A stretch of 64,000 nt of DNA from Bacteroidota bacterium (GTDB taxonomy: Bacteria; Bacteroidota; Bacteroidia; AKYH767-A; OLB10), in NCBI GenBank assembly GCA_016714535.1, contig JADKDR010000013.1, positions 1 to 64,000 of the forward strand, given 5' to 3'. Below are positions 9,228 to 17,962 of this stretch, in pieces. Under the pieces are notes generated by a model. That model did no database searches, was not told where the DNA came from, and saw nothing but the letters and a program-made list of their open reading frames with translations. The translations under genes were made by a program, and so were the position numbers. Every line of letters begins with the position of its first letter. The stretch's first letter is position 1.

Positions 9228-9263
9228 GACTTGCTGTTTTTTATAGGTGCTTGTGTGCTTTTT

Positions 9264-9508
9264 GATAATTAAATACGAGTGGCGCACGGAGGCACGGAGA
9301 GGCACAGAGAATTTCTTTTTTTTTGAAGATTAAATACTGGTGGCGCACGGAGATGCGGAGGAGCACGGTGAATTTCTTTTTTTGAAGATTAAATACTGGT
9401 GTTGCAAGGGGACACTGATAGGCATAGAGAGTTTCTTTTTTTTTGAAGATTAAATACTGGTGGCGCACGGAGATTCGAAGAGGCAAGGAGAATTTCTTTT
9501 TTTTCTAC
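9264..9508. repeat. Four tandem copies of a ~60-bp unit
   Basis: Units begin near 9267, 9328, 9387 and 9448 (spacing 61, 59, 61). Each reads roughly (g)attaaatactggtggcgc, then a purine-rich acggag block, then aatttc and a T-run. Copies are diverged, with the third most different. The small reading frame across it on the minus strand merely reflects the repeat. Confidence 0.85.
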
Positions 9509-9566
9509 TTAGGAATTGTTGATTTTTTATCGGTTGCCTATTCATTAACCTAACGCCTCACAGGGG

Positions 9567-9707
9567 AATGTCATTGAGTTAAGCCCTCAGCGCACCCTGA
9601 ATCCCTAAAGGGAGACAGTCCGTTGTAACGAAATCTACGTGGAGGTGCCCTTTAGGGCTACGGGTGAGCGCAGGCAATTGGATTTAATTCCTTAACTTAA
9701 TCACATT
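9567..9707. mobile_element. MITE copy B, 141 bp, inverted relative to copy A
   Basis: Aligns over its full length with the reverse complement of 223-363 at roughly 90% identity by eye. It has the same length and the same terminal repeats (AATGTCATTGAGTTAAG ... CTTAACTTAATCACATT). It is flanked by a perfect direct repeat GCCTCACAGGGG at 9555-9566 and 9708-9719 (the match extends by AATG), giving a 12-bp target duplication. No ORF inside. Confidence 0.85.
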
Positions 9708-10074
9708 GCCTCACAGGGGAATGGTCTGCTGCATTAAAAATCTAAGAGCTCCGTAGGAGCGACACCGTTTTCTTCGAAAGTATATTCAGATCAAAAATCA
9801 ATTTGATAGCCGCAATTAAGCGCCTCAAAAATTTCTGGCGATTATCAGATGTTAGTTGATGATTGTAGTGAGTTCAAATTTCTTTCAAGGAGAATTGTTT
9901 TGAACTCATATATGCTGGTCTTGATGCAAGAGTTTTTTAATGCTTTGGTAATTTTTACGAGCACTAATTTTTTTGTTTCTGCTGCTGAATTATTACTTTT
10001 ATTGAATATCGATATTAAACAGCTAGCCCTAAGCATGCAACGTATATGGCAATAGTTGTATTGTAAAAATAGCT
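9708..10074. other. Intergenic stretch with dispersed motif
   Basis: No credible gene. Contains one copy of the dispersed motif AGCTCCGTAGGAGCGACACC (9747-9766), also found near 41.9 kb in the opposite orientation. Also holds a GAGTTCAAA/TTTGAACTC inverted repeat at 9870-9878 and 9899-9907. Confidence 0.4.
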
Positions 10075-11493
10075 TTATACCGTTACTGCATTTAACCCAA
10101 GTTTTGCTCCCGTTTTAATCATTAATTGATAAGCAGCATCAAATTCATTAGTGATTTCTCCGTCTAGAATAGCTTCTCGTATGGCAGTTTTTATCAAGCC
10201 AACTTCTCGACCTGGTTGCAAGTTGAATGTTTTCATAATCAAAGCACCATCAATTGGCGGTTGCCAATTGCGTATCCTATCCTTTTCTTCTACCTCAACT
10301 AATTTTTGCTTTACCAGTTCAAAGTTTTGCTTATACTTTTTTATTTTGTATTCATTCTTGGTAGTAACATCGGCATGACAGAGTTTCATCAGGCTATCAA
10401 TATCATCACCAGCATCAAATAACAATCTTCGCACTGCAGAGTCTGTTACAATTTCCTGAGCCAATACGATGGGGCGCAGATGTAACAAAACCATCTTTTG
10501 CACAAATTTCATTTTCTCGTTCAGCGGTAATTTTAGCTGTGCAAATATTTTAGGAACCATACGTGCACCACGATCCTCATGCCCATGAAATGTCCAGCCA
10601 TGGACCGGCTCAAATTTTTTGGTTGCCGGTTTGGCAATGTCATGTAAGATGGCAGACCAACGTAACCAAAGGTCATCGGTAGATTCACAAATATTATCAA
10701 GCACTTCAAGTGTGTGATAAAAATTATCCTTATGGCCACGCCCTTCCTTCTGCTCTACCCCATGTAACAAACAAAACTGAGGAAAAAACTCCTGAAGCAA
10801 TCCGGTATTAAATAATATTACAAATCCCTTTGAAGGTTGCGGGGTTAAAATAATTTTATTCAACTCATCAATGACACGTTCGCGACTTACAATTTTTAAT
10901 CGATGTGCATTTTTCTTTAACGCAGTGTACGTTTCCGGCTCTATGTTAAAACTCAATTGAGTTGCAAAGCGCACAGCACGCATCATTCGCAATGGGTCGT
11001 CACTAAATGTAATGCCGGGCTCAAGCGGAGTTTTAAGAGTTCCACTTTCTAAATGCGCCAATCCATCAAACGGGTCATTCAATTGTCCGAAATCTTCCTT
11101 ATTGAGTGAAATGCCTAATGCATTGATTGTAAAATCACGTCTCCGTTGGTCATCATCAAGAGTGCCATCGGTTACAATAGGCTTGCGCGAATCACTATTG
11201 TAACTTTCTCTGCGGGCACCTACAAATTCGTAATCTATATCGTTGTGTTTGAAATGTGCAGTACCGAAATTTTTAAACACGGTTAATTTAGCCGATGGAT
11301 TAATTTTTTGCAACACCGCTTGTGCCAATGAAATTCCATCACCTTCGCATACGATATCAATATCCTTGCATGGGCGTTTCAAAATCAAATCGCGCACCCA
11401 CCCGCCTATCACAAATGCTTTTATGCCTTGCTTGTCGGCAATAGCAGATGTTGCTTTTAATACTTTATCCTTTTTAACTAAGTCGAACTTCAT
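10075..11493 (-). CDS. CCA tRNA nucleotidyltransferase / poly(A) polymerase with HD domain
   Basis: 472 aa. Class II nucleotidyltransferase that adds or repairs the tRNA 3' CCA end, or acts as a poly(A) polymerase; the two are hard to separate by sequence. The N-terminal head has GGWVRD and the catalytic DIDIV pair (about residues 30-47), followed by RRESYNSDSRKP, RRRDFTINAL and the ERV-DELNKI helix. The second half has an HD domain (LHDIAKPATKK ... HGHEDRG), typical of Bacteroidota CCA enzymes. The gene stands alone, with no obvious partner. Confidence 0.92.
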   Translation of the reverse strand: MKFDLVKKDKVLKATSAIADKQGIKAFVIGGWVRDLILKRPCKDIDIVCEGDGISLAQAVLQKINPSAKLTVFKNFGTAHFKHNDIDYEFVGARRESYNSDSRKPIVTDGTLDDDQRRRDFTINALGISLNKEDFGQLNDPFDGLAHLESGTLKTPLEPGITFSDDPLRMMRAVRFATQLSFNIEPETYTALKKNAHRLKIVSRERVIDELNKIILTPQPSKGFVILFNTGLLQEFFPQFCLLHGVEQKEGRGHKDNFYHTLEVLDNICESTDDLWLRWSAILHDIAKPATKKFEPVHGWTFHGHEDRGARMVPKIFAQLKLPLNEKMKFVQKMVLLHLRPIVLAQEIVTDSAVRRLLFDAGDDIDSLMKLCHADVTTKNEYKIKKYKQNFELVKQKLVEVEEKDRIRNWQPPIDGALIMKTFNLQPGREVGLIKTAIREAILDGEITNEFDAAYQLMIKTGAKLGLNAVTV

Positions 11494-11717
11494 TCTATCA
11501 AACGCACATTTTTTTGATTCAATATAAAATTTCCAAGCGCAAGATTACTGCAAATAATTGCAAGAATAAAATGTGCTGCGATTTAAAGAGTGATTGCCTT
11601 TAAAAGCTAAAATCATAGGTGCTTACATAAAGGAAATGTAATACCGTGAAATGACATACACATTTATACTATGTCTGCCTATTGATTGGTCAAGCCTGAT
11701 AGCATTACTGTTTACAC

Positions 11718-12865
11718 TTAGTGCACTTTCAAATAACCATCTATAGCATTCATCAACTCCTTCTCAATACCAGTGTCTACTAGATAGCCTCTATGATGAT
11801 AAACTATTTTTCCGGTTTGGGTTTCAACAAGGAAAGTTTCAGGATATGTATTCATATTATATAACGACAGGCAATAACGCTGTTCATCAAACAACACTTC
11901 AAACTCAATTCCAAGTTTTGCAAACTGCCCTTTGGCAAAAGTCTTATCTTTAAAATCGACAGGATCAATCCAATGCACAACCAAATCTGTTGGCTTGTAC
12001 TTTTTAAAAACAGCATTAAGCATGGGAATCGCGTTAATGCAAGGGAGGCAACTAGCATATGAAAAATCAAGTAGCATTAATTTGCTATTGCCAGATGGAA
12101 TCGAAATAGAATCATTGTTAAACTTATAGGCAGTAAATGGAATAATAAACTTAAGCGTATCTAATTAATCTACAAATGCATCCTCCTCCTCAGGTGCAAA
12201 TCCATCTTTTGTGATATACCGCATTGCTGCTAAAGAATCAATCAATACCTGAAACTCAATTGGGTCACTAATTTCTTCGTAAGTTAGATTTTCAAAAATT
12301 AATTGAAAATAATTTTTAACCTTATCACGATACAAAAATTGCTTGTAACCACTGATTAACTCTTTTTCATTATAACTAATAATGATGCTGTCAGTCACAT
12401 TCTGACTTTCTCGTTTGTAAATTTTTCATTTGCCAAATCTGAAGTTAGTCTAAAATCCTCTTTTAAAATTTCGATTGAATTGCCTTTTGTCAAGAGCCAG
12501 ACAGGTTGTGTAATGTGCAGGTTTGCACTAACTACCGAATCTATAATTTCAGGTGCAGAATTTTTATTTTCAAATTTTAAAATGGTACTATCTATATTCG
12601 AAATTTTATAAAAATCACTTCCATCAAAAAAAGCCTGCAACTCATTTTGCAAATAAATAGCAAATGCAAAATAGGATGAATTAGATTCTATCGACCTATT
12701 GAGTTTAAAGGCATGTTGGGCTGAAAAAGTTTTTGGAGAAGCAGGTGGCTTTAATAAAGATTGAAATTCAATCTTTATTATGTTTTTCGAAAAAGCGCTC
12801 ACATTTGTTGCAAGCAATAATCCGGATATAATTATTGTAAAAAATTTGTTTTTCATACTTCCCAA
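11718..12865 (-). pseudogene. Thioredoxin-like (TlpA-type) periplasmic protein, decayed
   Basis: Three pieces appear to be one gene. Piece 12865-12395 has a signal peptide (ending near NVSAFS) and an N-terminal domain. Piece 12398-12165 (77 aa) follows in another frame, starting at a GTG that overlaps the TGA. Piece 12164-11718 is in the same frame as the second but lies after a TAA stop. It carries the thioredoxin fold with redox motif CLPC (LLDFSYASCLPC) and a cis-Pro region (NTYPETFLV). The fold starts upstream of the first ATG (12077), which argues that the TAA interrupts a once-continuous gene of about 380 aa. Bacteroidota encode many TlpA-like proteins of this size. Alternative: three small coupled genes, given the GTGA overlap. 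I favour a true pseudogene because it combines a frameshift and a nonsense codon. Confidence 0.6.
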
Positions 12866-13233
12866 TAAGCAATAATCCGACTAAAATATGAAAGAATGCA
12901 TTAATAATTATCGATTTAGAATGCCAAAGTAATTTGAAATAATAATTAGTTGGATACAATCACTAATCGATATACCCAAATACCAAACGCTTATGAATGA
13001 TTGATTCTTACTTTGTACACACCAAAGAATTAAACAGAACATAGTCTAAATATATGCACGGATAATGAAATATAAAGCCACACGCTCGAATTTCTACCCT
13101 ACGCTATTGCTTTTGTTGCATAGCTTATCCAACTATATTGATCGTAAATCTCTAAATCAGCAGGTCTTTTTTGAACTATAAAACATTTTATCCATCTTGC
13201 ACAACCTTTAACCACATTAATTAAATTAGAGAT
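12866..13233. other. Intergenic region between divergent genes
   Basis: 368 bp of AT-rich sequence separating the leftward thioredoxin-like remnant from the rightward peptidase gene. Presumably holds both promoters; no clear Bacteroidota -33/-7 pair or other structure was identified. Confidence 0.3.
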
Positions 13234-15423
13234 ATGATTAAGCTAAAAATGCCTTTGGTTGTAGTGATGCTGTATTTTGTTTGTACTTCATCAATCGCAC
13301 AAAAAGATTTTACGCTCCAGGAAATATTTGGAAAATTTGCCTTTAGAGCTGAATCTATTACTGGTATCAAATCCATGAATAATGGTATTACCTACACTGC
13401 TTTAGACAATGACACCATAAATCAAACAAGTGATATTGCCCTGTATGAATACGCTACGGGCAAAAAAATCAAAACAATTTTTGAAGGTAAAATACTGGTG
13501 GATGGTGCCGGCAAGGTTCTCGCATTTGACGAGTACTCATTTAGCAGCAATGAAAAACGAATTTTATTCACTTGCAAGATGGAGGCTATTTATCGTCATT
13601 CATTCAAGGCCGACTACTATGTGTATGATTTGGTTGAGAAGAAGATGTACAACATTACCAATGGTGTAAAGGCACAGTTAGCAGATTTTTCTCCAGATGG
13701 AAACGACCTAGCCTATGTGCGCGACAATAATTTATACGTGCAACGCATTGGGAGCAATACCGAAAAAATGATTTCGCACGATGGCAAACCTAACCACATT
13801 ATTAACGGTGCACCTGATTGGGTTTACGAAGAAGAATTTTCGTTTAGCAAAGCATTTGAATGGGCACCCGATGGAAAGCACATTGCCTGGTATCGTTTTG
13901 ACGAAAGCAGGGTGCGCGAGTTTTCGCTTACCATGTTCGATTCGCTATATCCAACCGAAGTTAAGTACAAGTATCCCAAAGCCGGTGAAGAAAATTCGAA
14001 AGTTGAAATACACATCTTTAGTTTCGAAACCAATCAAAAGGCTAAAGCCCAAATCAATGCAGCCAATGATCAATACATACCGCGCATTAAATGGACAGCA
14101 GATGCAAACACGCTTTGCATTACCCGAATGAACCGTTTACAAAATAACCTTGAGTTATTATTGTGCGATGCTAATAGTGGCGCAGTTAGCACCCTGTACA
14201 CGGAAACAAGCAGTACATATATTGATATTAATGATGCGCTTGAGTTTACTGCCGATAAGAAAAATTTTATTTGGATGGGCGTGAAGAACGGCTACAATGC
14301 ACTGATGTGGATGGATATGAAAGGAAAACTAGTAAAACAAATTACCACCGACAAGAAAAATGTTATTAACTATTATGGTTATGATGCAGCGAAAAAAATG
14401 TTTTACTACAGCAGCTTTAATATAACACCTGCCGACAGGCAAGTTTACAGCATCGACCTCAACGGAAAAAAGAATATTATTGGACATGCTGATGGCATCA
14501 ATACTCCTACATTTAGTAAAGGATTTAAATATGCGATTATGACGCATAACACAGCCAACTCGGTTCCATTGGTTGAGTTATATGAAACATCAGGAAAAAA
14601 AATAAAAGTGTTGGAGGAAAATACTGCCCTGGCAAAAAAGCTTGGTGATTACAAAATCAGCAAGAAGGAATTTATGACCATTACCACCAAAGATGGAATT
14701 GAGTTGCAGGCATGGATGATAAAGCCTCAGAATTTTGATGCTAACAAAAAGTATCCGGTACTGATGTACGTGTATGGTGGACCGGGAGCACCAACCGTGC
14801 TTAATGCCGGGCGCAATGCAAACGACTATTGGTATCAGCATCTGGCAAGCCTTGGTTACATAGTGGTTTCTGTAGACAACCGTGGCACCACGCCTAAAGA
14901 TGATGCATTCTTAAAATGCACGTACAAGCAATTAGGAAAACTTGAAGCCGAAGATCAAATAGCAGCAGCAAAATATTTTGCAACGCTACCCTTTGTTGAT
15001 GGCAATCGTATAGGCATATGGGGTTGGAGTTTTGGTGGATACATGACTTCGCTTTGTATGTGTAAGGGAAGTGATATTTTTAAAGTGGGTATTGCAGTGG
15101 CTCCTGTAACGAACTGGCGTTATTACGATAGTATTTATACCGAGCGTTATTTGCAAACACCACAGGAAAACAAAAGCGGGTATGATGACAATTCGCCAAT
15201 CAACTTTGTTGCAAACATGAAAGGAAAATATATGCTAGTGCATGGTGTGGCTGATGATAATGTGCATTACCAAAACGCCATGATGATGGTAAATGAACTG
15301 GTAAAAAATAATGTGCCTTATACGATGCTCGATTATCCAAATGCCAATCATGGCATTCGCACCAAGGGAGCAAGGCTGCATTTGTATACAGCTATGACTA
15401 AATTTATTTTGGAGAATTTATAA
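13234..15423 (+). CDS. S9 family dipeptidyl peptidase IV
   Basis: 729 aa secreted serine peptidase that removes X-Pro or X-Ala dipeptides from peptide N-termini. Signal peptide at 1-22 (ends SIAQ). An N-terminal beta-propeller (DPPIV_N) contains DWVYEEEFS, the double-Glu segment that binds the substrate N-terminus, and WAPDGKHIAWYRFDES. The C-terminal alpha/beta-hydrolase has the nucleophile Ser599 in GWSFGGYM, the acid in GVADDNVH (Asp674/675) and His706 in NANHGI. Length is typical of Bacteroidota periplasmic DPP-IV. argS starts 22 bp downstream and may be read from the same transcript. Confidence 0.94.
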   Translation: MIKLKMPLVVVMLYFVCTSSIAQKDFTLQEIFGKFAFRAESITGIKSMNNGITYTALDNDTINQTSDIALYEYATGKKIKTIFEGKILVDGAGKVLAFDEYSFSSNEKRILFTCKMEAIYRHSFKADYYVYDLVEKKMYNITNGVKAQLADFSPDGNDLAYVRDNNLYVQRIGSNTEKMISHDGKPNHIINGAPDWVYEEEFSFSKAFEWAPDGKHIAWYRFDESRVREFSLTMFDSLYPTEVKYKYPKAGEENSKVEIHIFSFETNQKAKAQINAANDQYIPRIKWTADANTLCITRMNRLQNNLELLLCDANSGAVSTLYTETSSTYIDINDALEFTADKKNFIWMGVKNGYNALMWMDMKGKLVKQITTDKKNVINYYGYDAAKKMFYYSSFNITPADRQVYSIDLNGKKNIIGHADGINTPTFSKGFKYAIMTHNTANSVPLVELYETSGKKIKVLEENTALAKKLGDYKISKKEFMTITTKDGIELQAWMIKPQNFDANKKYPVLMYVYGGPGAPTVLNAGRNANDYWYQHLASLGYIVVSVDNRGTTPKDDAFLKCTYKQLGKLEAEDQIAAAKYFATLPFVDGNRIGIWGWSFGGYMTSLCMCKGSDIFKVGIAVAPVTNWRYYDSIYTERYLQTPQENKSGYDDNSPINFVANMKGKYMLVHGVADDNVHYQNAMMMVNELVKNNVPYTMLDYPNANHGIRTKGARLHLYTAMTKFILENL

Positions 15424-15445
15424 AAAAAGTTACCGTAAGCAACCT

Positions 15446-17335
15446 ATGTTTCTCGAGCAAGAACTTAAACAGAAAATTAAAGATGCCATTCAATCTGAAT
15501 TGAATGTTGCCATACCATTGCCTAAAATTATTTTGCAACCAACAAAACCCGAGTTTAAGGGAGATGTAACGCTGCTTGTATTTGGTCTTGCACCTTTGCT
15601 TAAACTAAAACCTGAGGAAGCCTGCAATACTATTGGCAATGCATTGTTGAAAGAAGCTGATACATTTACCGAATATGAAATTGTAAAAGGATTTCTCAAC
15701 CTTTCGTTAAACAGAAAATTGTATCTGAACAAGTTGAATGATTCGCTAACACAAGTAGCGGTAAACAGGCAGGCAAAACATGTCGTAATAGAATACTCAT
15801 CGCCCAATACAAATAAGCCTTTACACCTTGGTCATATGCGCAATATCTTGCTAGGCTATGCACTTACCCGCATTGTGGCAGCAGCTGGCGATAAAGTATC
15901 AAAGGTAAATATCGTAAACGACCGCGGCATTCATATTTGCAAAAGTATGCTGGCATGGCAACGGTATGGTAATGGCGAAACCCCCGAATCAACAGGAACA
16001 AAAGGGGATAAGCTGGTTGGCAAATATTATGTAGCATTTGATAAAGTATATCAACAGGAAGCTATGGATGTATTGAAGAGGTGGAACGAAGGTGCATTTA
16101 CAAGCGTTGAGATTAAAGCCAAATACGATGCTTTGCAATTAAAAATTGCAAAGGCCGAAAAACAGGAAGCAAAAGATAAAGCCGAGGGTGAGCTAAAAGA
16201 GTTTGCAAAAGCTGAAACAATCATATTTAAAGAGGCACAGCAAATGCTGCGCAATTGGGAGGCGGGCGATAGTGAAGTGAAGGCTCTATGGAAAAAAATG
16301 AATGGTTGGGTATATGATGGCATGGATGTTACTTACCAAGCACTCGGTGTTGAGTTTGATAAGATATACTATGAGAGTGATACCTACCTCTACGGAAAAA
16401 AGATTGTGGAAGAAGGGTTAGCAAAAAATGTATTTTATAAAAAGGATGATGGCAGTGTTTGGGTTGATTTAACAGATGAAAAACTTGATCAGAAATTATT
16501 GTTGCGCAGCGATGGGACTTCGGTTTACATAACGCAAGATCTTGGCACCGCTATGTTGCGGCAGCAGGATTTTCATTTCGACAAAATGATTTATGTGGTA
16601 GGTAATGAGCAAGAGTATCATTTTAAGGTATTGCGACTGGTATTTAAAAAGCTTGGCTATGCCTGGTGGGAAAATATGATACACTTTAGTTATAACATGG
16701 TTGACCTTACCTCGGGAAGAATGAAATCGCGCGAAGGTACAGTGGTAGATGCGGATGACCTGGTAGAAGAAACAATAAAGGCTGCAGCCGAAGTTACAAA
16801 GCAATTGGGTAAGACTAACGACATGCCCGAAGCCGAGGCCCTGCAATTGTATCATACGATCGGCATGGGGGCTTTGAAATTTTATTTGCTCAAGGTTGAT
16901 CCTGAAAAACGAATGCTCTTTGATCCTACGGAGTCAATCGATATTAATGGATTTACCGGCCCATTTGTTCAGTACAGTTATGCCCGCATAAAATCAGTGT
17001 TGCGTAAAGCAGCTATGGATAATGTTTATAACGAATATGAAAATAAGAATTACACTTCCTACCAAGCCGATAAAAAAGAAATTGCATTATTGAAAACATT
17101 GGTAGACTATGCATCGATAGTACAGCAGGCTTCCGAAAAATTGAGCCCTGCCATAATTGCTAATTATGCTTATGAGGTAGCAAAAACATACAATCAGTTT
17201 TATCACGATCACGTGGTTATTGATCATACACAAATTGAAACATCTGAATTTCGTTTGCAACTGAGCAACCAAACTGCTCATGTTTTAAAATCTGCATTTT
17301 ACTTATTAGGAATTGATATGCCTGAAAGAATGTAA
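15446..17335 (+). CDS. argS: Arginyl-tRNA synthetase
   Basis: 629 aa class I aminoacyl-tRNA synthetase charging tRNA-Arg; the matching tRNA-Arg(ACG) is at 55.7 kb. An N-terminal Arg_tRNA_synt_N (Add-1) domain comes first. The HIGH-type motif HLGH in SSPNTNKPLHLGHMRN is near residue 118-130. The KMSKS position reads GRMKSREG, as expected because ArgS often lacks a canonical KMSKS. The C-terminal DALR anticodon-binding domain ends with FYLLGIDMPERM. An insertion of about 60 residues rich in Lys/Glu lies near 225-265. Intact, with no frame lesion. Confidence 0.97.
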   Translation: MFLEQELKQKIKDAIQSELNVAIPLPKIILQPTKPEFKGDVTLLVFGLAPLLKLKPEEACNTIGNALLKEADTFTEYEIVKGFLNLSLNRKLYLNKLNDSLTQVAVNRQAKHVVIEYSSPNTNKPLHLGHMRNILLGYALTRIVAAAGDKVSKVNIVNDRGIHICKSMLAWQRYGNGETPESTGTKGDKLVGKYYVAFDKVYQQEAMDVLKRWNEGAFTSVEIKAKYDALQLKIAKAEKQEAKDKAEGELKEFAKAETIIFKEAQQMLRNWEAGDSEVKALWKKMNGWVYDGMDVTYQALGVEFDKIYYESDTYLYGKKIVEEGLAKNVFYKKDDGSVWVDLTDEKLDQKLLLRSDGTSVYITQDLGTAMLRQQDFHFDKMIYVVGNEQEYHFKVLRLVFKKLGYAWWENMIHFSYNMVDLTSGRMKSREGTVVDADDLVEETIKAAAEVTKQLGKTNDMPEAEALQLYHTIGMGALKFYLLKVDPEKRMLFDPTESIDINGFTGPFVQYSYARIKSVLRKAAMDNVYNEYENKNYTSYQADKKEIALLKTLVDYASIVQQASEKLSPAIIANYAYEVAKTYNQFYHDHVVIDHTQIETSEFRLQLSNQTAHVLKSAFYLLGIDMPERM

Positions 17336-17880
17336 AACTAAGCAAGCGTTACTCAGATGGTTAACCTTTATAAATCCAATAGGAGTATAAAATAAAAATT
17401 ATATTTGCATTATACTAATAACTAAAAAACTTACAGCTGCCTTCTTTAAATACAATATAAATAAAGGTAGTTTTTTCAGCTCTCCCCCTTCGGGGCGAAG
17501 TGGAGCGTTGACAGAAAGGGGTTTGGGGTGTATTGTAACGGTGAGTGTATACGTACGGAGAGGGTAGCTCAATGGAGCCAGTATAAGACGGTAGATATTG
17601 GGGAGTTTGCAGAGGGAGTATATTTTTGTAAGATGAGGTGGGTAAGTGGGGAGGGTTTGGTAAAAATTATTAAATTGTAGTGGTCTGGTAATGGAAACTA
17701 AATTGTTATCGAAAAGAAAAATTATTTGAGGCACGAGCTGCAAGCTCGCGCCAGTGGTGGTGCAAGTTCGCCCCTCCGCTATTTCGGCTACGCTCAATAG
17801 GCGGAGGAGAGCAGCTGATGTGTATTAAAGGGATGCAAGCCACAAGCTCATTTGTGAATTTCAACTATTTTTTTCAACAG
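17336..17880. other. Intergenic region with G-rich and palindromic repeats
   Basis: No convincing gene; the minus-strand reading frame here has no family features. The plus strand from about 17490 to 17700 is strongly purine/G-rich (for example GGGGTTTGGGG). A palindromic motif GCACGAGCTGCAAGCTCGCG lies at 17731-17750. A second inverted repeat CCTCCGC/GCGGAGG is at 17773-17779 and 17801-17807. These look like dispersed non-coding repeats. Confidence 0.5.
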
Positions 17881-17911
17881 AAAAAAAACGCACATGGTAT
17901 ACCATGTGCGT
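17881..17911 (-). terminator. Rho-independent terminator of cphA
   Basis: Perfect 24-bp palindrome ACGCACATGGTA/TACCATGTGCGT at 17888-17911. On the minus strand it is followed by eight T residues. It lies 51 bp after the cphA stop codon, a clear intrinsic terminator for that gene. Confidence 0.88.
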
Positions 17912-17962
17912 TAACAAATCTCTTTTTGCATACATTGCCTATACAAGCAAATACATCTCTTC

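Noticed and set aside
9241..9486. 81-aa minus-strand frame with internal repeats (SVRHQYLIFKKK)
   Set aside because: Simply translates the 60-bp tandem repeat; no start context or conserved family.
9264..9508. Possible CRISPR array
   Set aside because: The repeat unit is the whole 60-bp period with drift; there are no conserved repeat/unique spacer blocks and no cas genes.
12165..12398. Independent 77-aa gene coupled through GTGA
   Set aside because: Its frame continues through the TAA into the thioredoxin fold, and the preceding frame supplies the signal peptide, so one broken gene is more likely.
17399..17797. 132-aa minus-strand frame in the argS-cphA gap
   Set aside because: Overlaps dispersed palindromic repeats and has no signal, domain or coding character.
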